Positions 46,143-55,418 of a stretch of 64,000 nt of DNA are shown in pieces (position 1 is the first letter of the stretch; each line of letters begins with the position of its first letter). The position numbers were made by a program, and so were the translations under genes. This DNA comes from Acidobacteria bacterium 13_1_20CM_3_53_8 (GTDB lineage Bacteria > Acidobacteriota > Blastocatellia > Pyrinomonadales > Pyrinomonadaceae): contig MNJR01000126.1 in the NCBI GenBank assembly GCA_001920415.1, positions 21,757 through 85,756 on the forward strand, written 5' to 3'. Below the pieces are notes generated by a model. That model searched no databases. It was not told the DNA's origin and saw only the letters and a program-made list of their open reading frames with translations.

Positions 46143-47195
46143 TTATTCTTCTTCCTCGTCCACGTAATCGCTGAAGTCTTCGTCGCGTCCGCCTGTGCCG
46201 GGGATGGGGTTGCCCTGTTCATCGAACTCCATGCCGAAGTCCAGACCCATGCCGTTCAGGATTTCTTTGATCTCGTTCAAGCTTTTCTTCCCAAAATTCT
46301 TCGTGGCAAGCATCTCGCGCTCGCTTCTTTGAACGAGGTCGCGTATGGACTTGATGTTCGCGTTCTTCAAACAATTGTATGAGCGAACCGAAAGCTCAAG
46401 CTCGTCAACCGAGCGGTCTAGCACATCATTGCGCGGCAATGGCGGTCGCTCTATGTTCGAATATTGGAACTCGTCCGTGTCCTCCTCGAAATTGATGAAG
46501 ATGGACATGTGATCCTTGATGAGCTTCGCCGCTAAGCCGATTGCATCGTCCGGGCGAACGGAGCCATCCGTCCAGACATCAATCGTGAGCTTGTCGAACT
46601 CTGTGTTCTGTCCAAGGCGCGCGGCCTCTACAGTGTAGTTGACCTTCTTGACGGGCGTGTGGACGGAATCAATCGGGATGTAGCCGAGACTTAGGTCTTC
46701 GTCAAAGTTACGGTCGGCTGAAACGTAACCGCGCCCGCGCTTCAGACGCATCTCGATTCTCAAGTTGCCGCTATCGCTAACGGTAGCAATGTGCACGTTC
46801 GGGTCAAGCACTTCAACGTCCGCGTCGTGCTCTATGTCTGCGGAGGTGACTTCGCCGCCTGCGTCCTTGTTGATGTAGAGCGTCTTCGCTTCACCGCCGT
46901 GCAGCTTGAACGGAACCTGCTTCAAATTCAAGATAACGTCGGTCGCGTCTTCGACCACGCCCTCTATAGAAGAGAACTCGTGCTCTACGCCCTCTATCTT
47001 GACCGCAGTTATCGCAGCGCCCTCTATGGAAGAGAGCAGCGCGCGACGAAGAGAGTTGCCTATGGTTGTGCCGAAGCCTCGCTCGAACGGTTGAGCCGAA
47101 AAGCGACCGTAGCGCTCCGTCAACGTCTCGTTGTCAGCCGCCAAGCGGCGCGGCATCTGAAAACCTGTCCAGAGATTGTTTTGGTCTATAGCCAT
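46143..47195 (-). CDS. rpoA: DNA-directed RNA polymerase subunit alpha
   Basis: The alpha subunit nucleates RNA polymerase assembly. The N-terminal domain ([28 protein letters not shown]) and the C-terminal DNA/activator-binding domain ([20 protein letters not shown]) are both complete. Length 350 is slightly above the usual 330-ish because of an acidic tail ([13 protein letters not shown]). No clear SD; an A-rich tract (CTAAAAAAAATT) precedes the ATG. Confidence 0.96.
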   Translation of the reverse strand: MAIDQNNLWTGFQMPRRLAADNETLTERYGRFSAQPFERGFGTTIGNSLRRALLSSIEGAAITAVKIEGVEHEFSSIEGVVEDATDVILNLKQVPFKLHGGEAKTLYINKDAGGEVTSADIEHDADVEVLDPNVHIATVSDSGNLRIEMRLKRGRGYVSADRNFDEDLSLGYIPIDSVHTPVKKVNYTVEAARLGQNTEFDKLTIDVWTDGSVRPDDAIGLAAKLIKDHMSIFINFEEDTDEFQYSNIERPPLPRNDVLDRSVDELELSVRSYNCLKNANIKSIRDLVQRSEREMLATKNFGKKSLNEIKEILNGMGLDFGMEFDEQGNPIPGTGGRDEDFSDYVDEEEE

Positions 47196-47224
47196 AATTT
47201 TTTTTAGAGTCTGGAGTCAGACTG

Positions 47225-47345
47225 ATTTTGGATTTTAGATTGCCGATTTTGGATTAATTGGTTGAGAGACTCTCAAGCGTGAGTTTTAACTTCTCACCAT
47301 TGATTCATTACTCAAATCCAAAATCCAAAATCTAAAATCCAAAAT
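47225..47345. repeat. Heptamer hairpin, GGATTTT family
   Basis: Left arm 47225-47255 (with the variant GATTGCCGATT) pairs with 47315-47345. The loop contains the palindrome TGAGAGACTCTCA and other inner pairing. Between rpsD and rpoA. Confidence 0.9.
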
Positions 47346-47361
47346 CAGCCCGACTTGCTGG

Positions 47362-48003
47362 TTACTTGCTGTAAAGCTCTACGATCAACTGCTCGTTAAT
47401 CGAGCGGTCAATGTCCTCACGCTTCGGCAGCGCAGCAATGCGCGCGCTCATCTCAACGCCGTCCGCAGGAGCTATCCACGAGGGACGCCCGCGTCCCGCA
47501 GCGGTCTGCCACGCGCCCTCTACATGCGGGTTCTTGCGGCTGGCGTCCTTCACAGACACAACATCGCCCTCCTTCACCTGGAAGGAAGGGATGTCAACTT
47601 TGCGACTGTTAACTTCTATGTGTCCGTGATTGACTAGCTGGCGTGCCTGACGGCGCGACGTAGCGAAGCCCGCACGATAGACTGCGTTATCGAGACGGCG
47701 TTCGAGCAGGAAAAGCAGATTCTCGCCCGTGATGCCCTTCATGCGCGAAGCCTTCTCGAAGTAGTTGCGGAACTGCCCTTCGAGTATGAAGTAAATACGT
47801 TTGACCTTCTGCTTCTCGCGCAACTGCTGGCCGTAGCCAACGAGCGCTTTGCCGCGACGCATAGAGTTGCCGTGCTGTCCCGGCGGCTGCGTGCCCCGTT
47901 TTTCAATCGGGCAAGAGGGCTTGAAGCATCGGTCGCCCTTGAGGAAAAGTTTTGCACCTTCGCGGCGGCACAATCTGCACACCGCATCTCTATACCTAGC
48001 CAA
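47362..48003 (-). CDS. rpsD: 30S ribosomal protein S4
   Basis: An S4 with the zinc-binding (C+) N terminus: Cys at 9, 12, 26 and 31 (CRLC, CFKPSC). It has the S4 RNA-binding domain ([29 protein letters not shown]). The start is TTG 48003 with SD GGAGG about 12 nt upstream. S4 is the usual autoregulator of the alpha operon; no specific leader structure is recognised here. Confidence 0.95.
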   Translation of the reverse strand: MARYRDAVCRLCRREGAKLFLKGDRCFKPSCPIEKRGTQPPGQHGNSMRRGKALVGYGQQLREKQKVKRIYFILEGQFRNYFEKASRMKGITGENLLFLLERRLDNAVYRAGFATSRRQARQLVNHGHIEVNSRKVDIPSFQVKEGDVVSVKDASRKNPHVEGAWQTAAGRGRPSWIAPADGVEMSARIAALPKREDIDRSINEQLIVELYSK

Positions 48004-48098
48004 TTTCTTTTCTGCCTCCAGTCTAAAAATCAGACGGAAAAGTTTACAGGTCGCACCTTTATTAAAAGCGCTAACCCTTCGTCCTTTAGGTCAATTCA

Positions 48099-48183
48099 AT
48101 TTTAGATTTGCGATTTTGGATTAGCGAACGGATTGAGTTTAACTTACAAGCTCTCTTTCAATCCAAAATCCAAAATCTAAAAT
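48099..48183. repeat. Heptamer hairpin, GGATTTT family, GCGAACGG loop
   Basis: Left arm 48099-48122 and right arm 48160-48183. The loop AGCGAACGGATTGAG...AAGCTCTCTTTC closely matches that at 61685 in the same orientation. It lies between rpsK and rpsD. Confidence 0.92.
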
Positions 48184-48185
48184 CG

Positions 48186-48587
48186 TTACACTCGTCGGCG
48201 CTTCGGCGGGCGGCAGCCGTTGTGCGGGATTGGCGTCGTGTCGCGTATGACTGTGACGCGGATTCCGGCGCTGTTGATGGCGCGTATGGCGCTCTCGCGC
48301 CCACCGCCCGGCCCCTTGACGCGGACTTCGCACTGCTGCATGCCTACCTCTTTCGCCTTATTCGCGGCTTCGTAAGCGGCCTGCTGCGCCGCGAAGGGTG
48401 TGCCCTTGCGCGAACCGCGAAAGCCACGCGCGCCCGCAGACGACTGCGCAACAAGATTCCCTTCCAGGTCGGTGATCGAAATCAGCGTATTATTAAATGA
48501 CGCAGAGATGTAAGCGATCCCGACGGGGATGTTCTTCTTCTCTTTTTTACGGAAAACTTTCTTCTTTCCGCCTGCTGCTTTTGCCAT
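48186..48587 (-). CDS. rpsK: 30S ribosomal protein S11
   Basis: Typical S11 (133 residues): [35 protein letters not shown] and the C-terminal [19 protein letters not shown] basic N terminus ([18 protein letters not shown]) precedes it. No SD: the CAGTTTT hairpin runs to about five bases before the ATG (AACTGAATTTATG). Confidence 0.96.
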   Translation of the reverse strand: MAKAAGGKKKVFRKKEKKNIPVGIAYISASFNNTLISITDLEGNLVAQSSAGARGFRGSRKGTPFAAQQAAYEAANKAKEVGMQQCEVRVKGPGGGRESAIRAINSAGIRVTVIRDTTPIPHNGCRPPKRRRV

Positions 48588-48592
48588 AAATT

Positions 48593-48675
48593 CAGTTTTC
48601 AGTTTTTAGTTTTTAGTTTTCAGAAAATGGCTTTCAGCTTCTCGCTGAAAACTAAAAACTGAAAACTGTAAACTG
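48593..48675. repeat. Heptamer hairpin, CAGTTTT family
   Basis: Left arm 48593-48623 (CAGTTTTCAGTTTTTAG...) pairs with 48645-48675. Loop AAAATGGCTTTCAGCTTCTCG. Between rpsM and rpsK. Confidence 0.92.
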
Positions 48676-48678
48676 TCG

Positions 48679-49062
48679 TTACTTCTTGCCCGGCGCTTTC
48701 TTCTTAGCGATTGTGGCGCGGCGCGGGCCTTTGCGTGTGCGCGCGTTGGTGTGCGTGCGTTGGCCGCGCACTGGAAGTCCGCGACGGTGGCGTAAGCCAC
48801 GATAGCAGCCGATGTCCATCAAGCGCTTGATGTCCATCTGCACGCGCTTGCGCAGGTCGCCCTCGATCTCGCCCTGCGATTCAATGACGGCGCGAATGCG
48901 ACCCAATTCTTCTTCGCTCAGATCGCGTATGCGCGAATCGCGGTTGACCTGCGCCTCTTTCAAGATTGAGGTCGCGCGCGAGCGCCCAATGCCGTAAATG
49001 TAAGTTAGACCGATCTCCGCGCGTTTATTCGGCGGAAGATCCACACCAGCCACACGAGCCAT
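48679..49062 (-). CDS. rpsM: 30S ribosomal protein S13
   Basis: Typical S13: [26 protein letters not shown] start and [22 protein letters not shown] near the end. ATG 49062 has a GGAG 11 nt upstream that directly follows the repeat end (CCAAAATGGAG). 127 residues, normal. Start of the S13-S11-S4-alpha-L17 block behind rpmJ. Confidence 0.96.
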   Translation of the reverse strand: MARVAGVDLPPNKRAEIGLTYIYGIGRSRATSILKEAQVNRDSRIRDLSEEELGRIRAVIESQGEIEGDLRKRVQMDIKRLMDIGCYRGLRHRRGLPVRGQRTHTNARTRKGPRRATIAKKKAPGKK

Positions 49063-49074
49063 TCACCATTCTCC

Positions 49075-49195
49075 ATTTTGGATTTTAGATTTTGGATTTT
49101 AGATTGGCGTGTGTGCGCCGCTTGTGCTTTGAAATTTGGAAATTGAACTTTCGCTTGCGGAGTCAATCCAAAATCCAAAATCTAAAATCCAAAAT
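49075..49195. repeat. Heptamer hairpin, GGATTTT family
   Basis: Left arm 49075-49105 pairs with 49165-49195; the loop is about 60 nt. Between rpmJ and rpsM; the rpsM SD begins at its edge. Confidence 0.92.
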
Positions 49196-49199
49196 CGCC

Positions 49200-49313
49200 T
49201 TACCCTTGTCTCTGTTTGTGCTTTGGGTTCGTGCAGATCACGCGCACCACGCCTTTGCGATGGATGATCTTGCAGTTATCGCACATCTTCTTGACTGAAG
49301 CCCGTACTTTCAT
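49200..49313 (-). CDS. rpmJ: 50S ribosomal protein L36
   Basis: A 37-residue C+ type L36 too short for ORF lists: it begins [15 protein letters not shown] and ends [11 protein letters not shown]. The zinc pattern C-x2-C-x12-C-x4-H is complete. SD GAGGGCGAGT lies directly before the ATG at 49313. Conserved position between infA and rpsM. Confidence 0.95.
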   Translation of the reverse strand: MKVRASVKKMCDNCKIIHRKGVVRVICTNPKHKQRQG

Positions 49314-49340
49314 ACTCGCCCTCACACGCCTTTTTAATCT

Positions 49341-49562
49341 TTACTTGTAGCGGTAAGTGATTCGACCGCGATTCAGGTCATAAGGCGAAAGCTCTACGAG
49401 CACGCGGTCGCCCGGAAGAATGCGTATGAAATGCTTGCGCATCTTGCCTGAGATGTGCGCCAGCACCTGATGCTTACTTTCTTCTAACTCGACACGGAAC
49501 ATAGCGTTCGGCAGCGTCTCAAGCACCGTCGCCATGACCTCTATCGCTTCTTCCTTCGCCAT
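49341..49562 (-). CDS. infA: Translation initiation factor IF-1
   Basis: A 73-residue OB-fold protein: [17 protein letters not shown] motif ([15 protein letters not shown]), [22 protein letters not shown] and [21 protein letters not shown] lies very near the ATG. It is preceded by a well-spaced promoter at 49605-49633, so infA probably begins its own transcript as well as being read from map. Confidence 0.96.
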   Translation of the reverse strand: MAKEEAIEVMATVLETLPNAMFRVELEESKHQVLAHISGKMRKHFIRILPGDRVLVELSPYDLNRGRITYRYK

Positions 49563-49604
49563 ACCCTCTTATGTATTAAATTTGCCTAGACCGACAAACT
49601 GTAC

Positions 49605-49633
49605 ATAGTAACATGGGCTTCCCAATTTGCCAA
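49605..49633 (-). promoter_or_regulatory. Predicted promoter upstream of infA
   Basis: Minus-strand TTGGCA (49628-49633), exactly 17 nt, then TACTAT (49605-49610). It lies in the only map-infA spacer, which lacks a heptamer hairpin. Would drive infA-rpmJ-rpsM and onward. Confidence 0.6.
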
Positions 49634-49655
49634 GCCACCGAGGGGCGTATCTGCC

Positions 49656-50441
49656 TCACACGACAACGATTTCCGGCTCTTTCTCTTCAACCTTAGCGAC
49701 GCGCGTTAGAACCTGCGGCCCTTCTTCCGTTACGGCGACCGTGTGCTCGACGTGAGCGCTTGGCTGGTCGTCAGCCGTCACTACAGTCCAGCCGTCTTTG
49801 AGCACGCGCGTGTGGTGCGTGCCCATGTTCAGCATAGGCTCAAGCGCGAAGACATAACCGTTCCTTATCTTAACGCCTTTGCCCGGCGTGCCGTAATTAG
49901 GAACCTGCGGGTCTTCGTGCATGCGGCGGCCTATGCCGTGGCCTACGTACTCGCGCACGATTGAATAGCCGTGAGCTTCGGCGTGTGATTGCACAGCCCA
50001 GCCTATGTCGCCCAGATGCTTTTCTGCCTGACACTGCCGTATAGCCCGCTCAAGACACTCTTCCGCCACGTGAATCATTCGCAAGCGGTCTTCGCTTACG
50101 CGACCGACGGGCACGGTGATGGCCGTGTCGCCCACGAATCCCTCTAACGTCGCGCCGATGTCAATCGAGAAGATGTCGCCCTCTTTCAGAATGTAGTTCG
50201 ACGGGAAACCGTGAACGACCTGCTCGTTGACGGACGCGCAGATGGAATAAGGAAAGCCATGATAACCTTTGAAAGTCGGGAGCGCGCCAGCGTCACGTAT
50301 CATCCTCTCGGCGGCGCGATCAACCTCTATAGTCGTCACACCCGGCGCAACCATACGGCGCAACTCTTCGAGCACACGCCCGACAAGCTGCCCTGCCGCA
50401 CGCATCTTCTCAATCTCTCTTCTGGACTTTCCAATAATCAT
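49656..50441 (-). CDS. map: Methionine aminopeptidase, type I
   Basis: Removes N-terminal Met from nascent proteins. Metal ligands are visible in order: Asp in FSIDIGA, Asp in GDTAITV, His in YVGHGIGRRMHEDP, Glu in ALEPML, Glu in VEHTVAV. Start ATG 50441 (MIIGKSRREIEKM); the repeat (TTTACCACCCA) runs directly to it, so no SD is present, and the TTG at 50459 lies in the repeat. The C-terminal tail VEEKEPEIVVV is extra. Confidence 0.95.
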   Translation of the reverse strand: MIIGKSRREIEKMRAAGQLVGRVLEELRRMVAPGVTTIEVDRAAERMIRDAGALPTFKGYHGFPYSICASVNEQVVHGFPSNYILKEGDIFSIDIGATLEGFVGDTAITVPVGRVSEDRLRMIHVAEECLERAIRQCQAEKHLGDIGWAVQSHAEAHGYSIVREYVGHGIGRRMHEDPQVPNYGTPGKGVKIRNGYVFALEPMLNMGTHHTRVLKDGWTVVTADDQPSAHVEHTVAVTEEGPQVLTRVAKVEEKEPEIVVV

Positions 50442-50445
50442 TGGG

Positions 50446-50525
50446 TGGTAAATGGACAATGGTTAATGGTAAATGGTGAAAAGCCGCTTCTTCCATTCAC
50501 CATTTACTATTCACCATTTACTATC
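50446..50525. repeat. Heptamer hairpin, GGTAAAT family
   Basis: Left arm 50446-50478 (GGTAAATGGACAATGG...) pairs with 50492-50525. Loop GAAAAGCCGCTTCTT. It encodes the adk C-terminal VNGE plus TAG and reaches the map start codon. Confidence 0.92.
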
Positions 50526-51160
50526 CTTTCGATGTCCGCGTAAATCGCTTCCGGGTCGCGTGTGCCGTCAACGCGATGCAGCCGCCCGGATTTTTCGTAA
50601 TAATCCAGAAGCGGGCGCGTCTTCTCCTCGTAGGTTATCAGCCGCTCGCGCGCCGTGTCGGGGTTATCGTCCGCGCGTTGGAGCAGATGCGCATTGGGGT
50701 GAAAGTCGCAAACGTTGTCAACCTTCGGCGGCTTGAAGTAGACGTTGTAGATTTCGTTGCAGACCGGGCAGTTGCGACGACCGGTCATACGCTTCTCTAA
50801 AATGTCTAACGGCGCGTCTACTACGATGGCTACGATCTTCTTGCTCTGCTCAACCGCGAGCTTTTCGAGCATGGCGGCCTGGGTTATCGTTCTGGGGAAT
50901 CCGTCCAGTATATAGCCACGCTTACAATCTTCCCGATTCGTGCGTTCATGCACCATGCGAATCGTAAGATCATCGGGTACGAGCTTACCCGCGCTCATTA
51001 TCGCTCGCATCTCCTCGCCCAACGGAGTATGCGCCGCTTTCATAGCGCGGAACATATCGCCCGTAGAAATCTGCTGCAAGCCCAGACGCTCTTGCAGAAG
51101 ACGCGCCTGCGTCCCCTTTCCAGCGCCCGGCGCGCCCATTAGCACGATAATCTTAGACAT
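50507..51160 (-). CDS. adk: Adenylate kinase
   Basis: Balances ATP, ADP and AMP. P-loop GAPGAGKGTQ (residues 9-18), the AMP-binding STGDMFR and the zinc-type LID (CPVCNEIY...VCDF). Normal length (217). The last residues (VNGE) and the TAG stop are encoded by the GGTAAAT hairpin. The start is adjacent to the GATGAGT hairpin (ATCACTTTATG), so it has no SD. Confidence 0.96.
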   Translation of the reverse strand: MSKIIVLMGAPGAGKGTQARLLQERLGLQQISTGDMFRAMKAAHTPLGEEMRAIMSAGKLVPDDLTIRMVHERTNREDCKRGYILDGFPRTITQAAMLEKLAVEQSKKIVAIVVDAPLDILEKRMTGRRNCPVCNEIYNVYFKPPKVDNVCDFHPNAHLLQRADDNPDTARERLITYEEKTRPLLDYYEKSGRLHRVDGTRDPEAIYADIERIVNGE

Positions 51161-51162
51161 AA

Positions 51163-51233
51163 AGTGATGAGTGATGAGTGATGAGTGATGAGAAAGAACA
51201 AGGGTTTATCTCATCACTCATCACTCATCACTG
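51163..51233. repeat. Heptamer hairpin, GATGAGT family
   Basis: Left arm 51163-51192 (GTGATGAGTGATGAGTGATG) pairs with 51209-51232; the loop AAAGAACAAGGGTTTAT is short. Between secY and adk, filling the spacer. Confidence 0.92.
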
Positions 51234-51237
51234 CTTT

Positions 51238-52650
51238 TCAGGCTCTTCGTCCGCGCAGCCTGCTGCCGGTGCCCAGGAAGCCTTCGTAGTTGCGCATGAC
51301 TAGCTGCGCCTCTATCTGCGCGACTGTGTCCATTGCTACGCCTACTAGAATCAGCAAAGAAGTGCCGCCGAAATAGAATTGGTAGCCCATGCCTGTAGGA
51401 ATCCAGCCGAAGCCCGGCGTGCTGCTGACGAAAGCGTCCAGCCATGTGCCTATGAACGGAAGGCGCGCGACCTTGAAACCGCTCAGCATGAACTGAGGCA
51501 CGAATGCTATAACCGCTAAATAGATTGCGCCGACCGTAGTCAATCGCGTCAAGATATTTCTCAGATATTCAGCCGTTGCACGTCCGGGTCGTATGCCCGG
51601 CATAAAGCCGCCGTGCTTGCGCAGGTTGTCTGCGACCTCTTCGACGTTGAATACGATTGAGACGTAGAAGAACGTGAAGAAGATGATGAGCGACATGAAT
51701 ATTAATTCATAATATGGATCGCCTGCATGGAAGAGTTGGAAGAAGTTGAAAACCTTGCCCCACGTCGAACCCTGATTCTGCGGCGGAAAGGCTGCGAACA
51801 GACTCTGCGGCATAGAAAGAACCGATGATGCGAAGATCACTGGGATGACGCCGCCCATGTTTATCTTGAGAGGCATGGTGGTCTGCTGTCCTCCCACAAG
51901 CTGGCGACCTACGTGACGCTTTGCGTAGCTCACGGCTACTTTGCGGCGCGCTGCTTCTACGAAGACTATAAAAGCTATGATTGCTATCAACGCAATGACC
52001 AGAGCGATGACGCCAATGGTCTGAAGCGTGTCGCCGCCGCTAACGCGCTCGAAAACCTGCATGACGCCGCGCGGCAGTCCAATCACGATTCCAGCAAAAA
52101 TCAGAAGCGAGATGCCGTTGCCAATGCCACGCTCGGTTATCTGTTCGCCTAGCCACATGACGAAGATCGTGCCCGTAGTCAGAGTTAGCACGCAGGTCAG
52201 TAGAAAGCTCCACGTAGGAGCGCCCACGCCGTTCTTCTGAAGCCACACGGCTACGAACGATGTCTGTACCATGCAGAGTCCGACAGTGAGATAGCGCGTC
52301 CACTGGTTTATTTTCTGGCGACCCATCTCGCCCTCTTCCTGCAACTTCTTCAATTGCGGCGAGACCACAGTCATCAACTGCAAAATAATTGAAGCCGTGA
52401 TGTAGGGCGTGACGCCCAACGCGAAGACAGAGATTGTTCGGAAATTCCTTCCCGAAAAAAGGTCTAGCACGCCCAAAAGAGTGTTGCCGACTTCGTTCCA
52501 GACCTGTTCGAGACGAACCTTGTCAATGCCGGGCGTAGTAATGTGCGCGCCCAAACGATATATAGCCAGCAAGCCAAGCGTGAAGAAGATGCGCCTGCGC
52601 AAATCCGGCACATTGAACATGTTGCGAACGGCTGCGAAAAACTTTTCCAT
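51238..52650 (-). CDS. secY: Preprotein translocase subunit SecY
   Basis: The ten-helix channel subunit of the Sec translocon. Hallmarks: LGAHITTPGID near helix 1, LFSGRNFRTISVFALGVTPYITASIIL (helix 2), the plug region and C-terminal MRNYEGFLG. Start ATG 52650 (MEKFFAAVRNMFNVPD) with SD GAGGTC. Length 470 is slightly above the usual 430-450. Five bases from the GATGAGT hairpin at its stop. Confidence 0.96.
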   Translation of the reverse strand: MEKFFAAVRNMFNVPDLRRRIFFTLGLLAIYRLGAHITTPGIDKVRLEQVWNEVGNTLLGVLDLFSGRNFRTISVFALGVTPYITASIILQLMTVVSPQLKKLQEEGEMGRQKINQWTRYLTVGLCMVQTSFVAVWLQKNGVGAPTWSFLLTCVLTLTTGTIFVMWLGEQITERGIGNGISLLIFAGIVIGLPRGVMQVFERVSGGDTLQTIGVIALVIALIAIIAFIVFVEAARRKVAVSYAKRHVGRQLVGGQQTTMPLKINMGGVIPVIFASSVLSMPQSLFAAFPPQNQGSTWGKVFNFFQLFHAGDPYYELIFMSLIIFFTFFYVSIVFNVEEVADNLRKHGGFMPGIRPGRATAEYLRNILTRLTTVGAIYLAVIAFVPQFMLSGFKVARLPFIGTWLDAFVSSTPGFGWIPTGMGYQFYFGGTSLLILVGVAMDTVAQIEAQLVMRNYEGFLGTGSRLRGRRA

Positions 52651-52803
52651 AAGACCTCGCCTCTGGCTCGGATTCAATTTCTGACTTCGAGTAAAAAAAC
52701 CCGAGTATGCTTTAACGCGAAGGCAGAAAGCAAAGGCAGCAACTTGACCAACTTCCGCCTTAAAACCTTCTGCCTAAAAATTTAATAAACATCGCCTGCT
52801 ATT
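52651..52803. repeat. rplO-secY spacer with degenerate hairpins
   Basis: Units GAAGGCAGAAAGCAAAGGCAG (52719-52739) are loosely inverted by GCCTTAAAACCTTCTGCC (52757-52774). A second small stem, ACTTCGAGT...ACCCGAGT, lies at 52682-52707. It looks like a decayed member of the spacer-hairpin class, but the 7-nt period is not clear. Confidence 0.5.
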
Positions 52804-53277
52804 TTAAGCAGTCTTAGTGGGAGCGGCACCGATTAATGTAACAGCACCGCCAGCCCGTTCTATCTTCTCACGCGCGCTCTTCGTGAAGCGGTGCGCCGAA
52901 ACACGCAGCGCTTTCGTCACGTCGCCCGTGCCGAGCACAACTACGTCGTGCTTAGCCTTCTTGATTATCCCTCGGTCGTGCAGAACTTCAGGCGTAACCT
53001 CTTCATTTGCGTCGAAGTGTTTGTCTAGCGCCGCAAGGCTAACTTCGATCCACTCTTTCTTGAAGATGTTGGTGAAGCCGCGCTTGGGAAGACGGCGATG
53101 AAGCGGCATCTGACCGCCCTCGAAACCCACCTTGCCCGAATAGCCCGAACGAGATTTCTGTCCCTTGTTGCCGCGCCCGGCTGTTTTGCCCAAGCCCGAA
53201 CCGGGGCCACGCCCCAAACGCTTCTTCTTATGAGTCGCGCCCTTTGACGGATGCAAGTTATTAAGACTGAGTGCCAT
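52804..53277 (-). CDS. rplO: 50S ribosomal protein L15
   Basis: Typical L15 (157 residues): [36 protein letters not shown] start, [24 protein letters not shown] middle. It reaches the late assembly part of the 50S. SD AGG is weak and 12 nt away, just beyond the GGATTTT hairpin. Confidence 0.96.
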   Translation of the reverse strand: MALSLNNLHPSKGATHKKKRLGRGPGSGLGKTAGRGNKGQKSRSGYSGKVGFEGGQMPLHRRLPKRGFTNIFKKEWIEVSLAALDKHFDANEEVTPEVLHDRGIIKKAKHDVVVLGTGDVTKALRVSAHRFTKSAREKIERAGGAVTLIGAAPTKTA

Positions 53278-53290
53278 GATGATTAAACCT

Positions 53291-53406
53291 ATTTTGGATT
53301 TTAGATTTTGGATTTTAGATTGGAATAGCTGCCATCATGAATTTTGGATTTAAGGATTCGACTTCTTAAAGACTTAATCCAAAATCCAAAATCTAAAATC
53401 CAAAAT
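53291..53406. repeat. Heptamer hairpin, GGATTTT family, with an extra half-arm
   Basis: Left arm 53291-53321, an additional partial direct copy at 53341-53358 (ATTTTGGATTTAAGGATT) and right arm 53376-53406. Between rpmD and rplO. Confidence 0.9.
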
Positions 53407-53411
53407 CGGTT

Positions 53412-53621
53412 CTACTCTATGATTCGCAGCAGGTGCGGGACTTTTTCGACGAAGCCGCGCATGGCCGGAGTGTCCGGGCGCTCGACTATCTGGTTGAGCT
53501 TCGTCAACCCCAGACTTTTGACTATCTGCTTGTGCGTCTCTGGCGCGGCAATAGTGCTGCGATAATACTGTATGCGAATCGTTGCGCCGCCCGCCGCCTG
53601 TGCTTGATTCTTTTCTGCCAT
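53412..53621 (-). CDS. rpmD: 50S ribosomal protein L30
   Basis: The 69-residue L30 starts at ATG 53621 (MAEKNQAQAAGGATIRIQYY) with SD AGAGG 5 nt upstream; the ORF extension to 53648 is repeat. SLGLTKLNQIVERPDTPAMRGF is the family core. The N terminus is a few residues longer than usual. Confidence 0.94.
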   Translation of the reverse strand: MAEKNQAQAAGGATIRIQYYRSTIAAPETHKQIVKSLGLTKLNQIVERPDTPAMRGFVEKVPHLLRIIE

Positions 53622-53630
53622 ATAACCTCT

Positions 53631-53756
53631 GTGACAAGTGACGGGCAAGAATAATTTTTAATCTTTAATTATAAGATTTTAGATTTCAGAAAGAAGCTAA
53701 CTGCTTCTACTTAAAACCAGGAATTAAAAATTAAAAATGGTTCCGTCTTGTCACTG
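53631..53756. repeat. Mixed hairpin: GTGACAA arms around AATTAAAAA core
   Basis: Outer arm GTGACAAGTGACGGGCAAGA (53631-53650) pairs with GTCTTGTCAC near 53744-53756. Inside, AATTTTTAATCTTTAATT pairs with AATTAAAAATTAAAAATGG. The loop contains CAGAAAGAAGC as in the CAGTTTT family. Between rpsE and rpmD. Confidence 0.8.
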
Positions 53757-53759
53757 CTT

Positions 53760-54266
53760 TTACAATTCTTCGACCTGCTTGCCGCGCAGGCGCGCGACTT
53801 CCAACGGGTCTTTCATTCTGAGCAGTCCGTCAAAGGTTGCGCGCACTACGTTGTGCGGGTTGTTCGAGCCTAGAACTTTGGTGCGAACGTCGCGCACGCC
53901 TGCGGCCTGCATAACGGCGCGAACGGCTCCGCCAGCAATAACGCCCGTGCCTTCCGACGCGGGCTTCATCAGCACGCGGCCTGCGCCGTACTCGCCTATG
54001 AGCGCGTGCGGCAGCGTGTTATTGATGATAGGCACGCGGATTAGATTTTTCTTCGCGGCTTCGATTGCCTTCTTGATTGCGAGCGGAACTTCGCGCGCTT
54101 TGCCTGAGCCGAAGCCAACGTGCCCGCCCTCGTCGCCTACTACGACGAGCGCTGCGAATGAAAGATTCTTGCCGCCCTTGACCACTTTGGTCACGCGGTT
54201 GATAGAGATGACCTGATCTTTAAGGTCAAGCCCCTGCGCTGGAATTCTCTGCTTGGGTTGTCTCAT
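53760..54266 (-). CDS. rpsE: 30S ribosomal protein S5
   Basis: S5 with the N-terminal double-stranded-RNA-binding part ([26 protein letters not shown]) and the C-terminal [25 protein letters not shown]. It contributes to decoding accuracy. Starts 9 nt after rplR with SD AGGAAAG overlapping the rplR stop (TAGGAAAG). Length 168 normal. Confidence 0.96.
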   Translation of the reverse strand: MRQPKQRIPAQGLDLKDQVISINRVTKVVKGGKNLSFAALVVVGDEGGHVGFGSGKAREVPLAIKKAIEAAKKNLIRVPIINNTLPHALIGEYGAGRVLMKPASEGTGVIAGGAVRAVMQAAGVRDVRTKVLGSNNPHNVVRATFDGLLRMKDPLEVARLRGKQVEEL

Positions 54267-54275
54267 GCTTCTTTC

Positions 54276-54680
54276 CTACTGATTATCGCCTGTAGCAACG
54301 GCCTGCGCCTCTTCTGCCTCACCCTTATTCAATCCGGCCTCGCGCGCGGCTTCCGTTAGTGCACGCACGCGACCGTGATAGAGGTAGCCGCCGCGATCAA
54401 AGACTACGCTGTTGATGCCAGCCGCGATTGCGCGCTCGGCAATTGTGCGACCAATGCGCTGTGCGGCTTCAACATTTCCGCCCGTACCGCCGCGCAAATC
54501 CTTTTCGACGGTCGAAGCGGACGCAAGCGTCTTGCCGTTCTCATCATCAATCACCTGAGCGTAGATGTGATTCAAGCTGCGATAGATTGCCATGCGTGGG
54601 CGCACGCTCGTGCCCCGCACCTTGCGACGTATGCGCTTGTGAATCGCGCTCCTGACCTGTGCTCTTTCTCTCTTTGCCAT
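54276..54680 (-). CDS. rplR: 50S ribosomal protein L18
   Basis: L18 (134 residues) with [31 protein letters not shown] and [34 protein letters not shown]. It binds 5S rRNA. A short acidic tail ([16 protein letters not shown]) is extra. The CAGTTTT hairpin ends two bases before the ATG; no SD is visible. Confidence 0.96.
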   Translation of the reverse strand: MAKRERAQVRSAIHKRIRRKVRGTSVRPRMAIYRSLNHIYAQVIDDENGKTLASASTVEKDLRGGTGGNVEAAQRIGRTIAERAIAAGINSVVFDRGGYLYHGRVRALTEAAREAGLNKGEAEEAQAVATGDNQ

Positions 54681-54682
54681 AA

Positions 54683-54770
54683 CTTTTAGTTTTCAGTTTT
54701 CAGTTTTCAGTTTTCAGTTAATCACTTTCAACCGCGTGGCCGAAAACTTAAAACTGAAAACTGAAAACTG
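54683..54770. repeat. Heptamer hairpin, CAGTTTT family
   Basis: Left arm 54683-54718 (TTTTAGTTTTCAGTTTTCAG) pairs with 54741-54770. The loop (TTAATCACTTTCAACCGCGTGGC) lacks the usual AAGCTT core. Between rplF and rplR. Confidence 0.92.
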
Positions 54771-54774
54771 ATTA

Positions 54775-55335
54775 CTATTTGCCAGTCTTGCCCGGCTTCA
54801 ATTTAATAGGCACATCACTGTAGCGCACGCCTTTGCCTTTGTATGCATCGGGCTTGCGAAGCTTGTGCATTTCGGCTGCGACCTGTCCCAGTTTCTGTTT
54901 GTCAATGCCCGTAAGCGTCAAGGTCGTCTGGTATTGTTGTATGCTGCTCTTCGTGCCCATGCGCTCTGCTTTCGCTTCGACGCCTTCGGGCAGCGGGAAC
55001 TCAATCGGGTGCGAGTAGCCTAAGCTGAAAACTATCTTCTTGCTCTGCACGTCAGCCTTGTAGCCTACGCCCACAACGTCCATCTGCCTTGAAAACCCTT
55101 CGGTCACGCCCACTATGGCGTTGTTAGCAAGCGCACGGGCAAGCCCATGACTCGCAGCCAATTCGTCAGACGAGCGCTCCGCTATAAGCTGGTCGCCTTC
55201 CTGACGAAACGTGATGCCTTCAGGAATTGGCGTCCTTAAAGTCCCCTTCTTACCCTTAACTTCCAACTCGCGCTCGCCAATCGTGACAGTGACGCCGCCA
55301 GGAATCGTGATAGCCTTTTTACCAATGCGAGACAT
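54775..55335 (-). CDS. rplF: 50S ribosomal protein L6
   Basis: L6 with [15 protein letters not shown] start (ATG 55335, SD GAGGTTG 7 nt upstream; the ATG at 55347 is less likely) and C-terminal [29 protein letters not shown] end ([20 protein letters not shown]). Length 186. Its stop is four bases from the CAGTTTT hairpin. Confidence 0.95.
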   Translation of the reverse strand: MSRIGKKAITIPGGVTVTIGERELEVKGKKGTLRTPIPEGITFRQEGDQLIAERSSDELAASHGLARALANNAIVGVTEGFSRQMDVVGVGYKADVQSKKIVFSLGYSHPIEFPLPEGVEAKAERMGTKSSIQQYQTTLTLTGIDKQKLGQVAAEMHKLRKPDAYKGKGVRYSDVPIKLKPGKTGK

Positions 55336-55346
55336 AATCAACCTCA

Positions 55347-55418
55347 AGGGATGAGGGATGAAAGAAAAGTATTCATCCCGTTCTTATTCATCCCTCATCC
55401 CTCATCCTTCATCCCTTA
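55347..55418. repeat. Heptamer hairpin, GGGATGA family
   Basis: Left arm 55347-55362 pairs with 55386-55418; the loop AAAGAAAAGTATTCATCC differs from the other two copies but keeps TTCTTATTCATCCC. It forms the rpsH TAA stop. Confidence 0.9.
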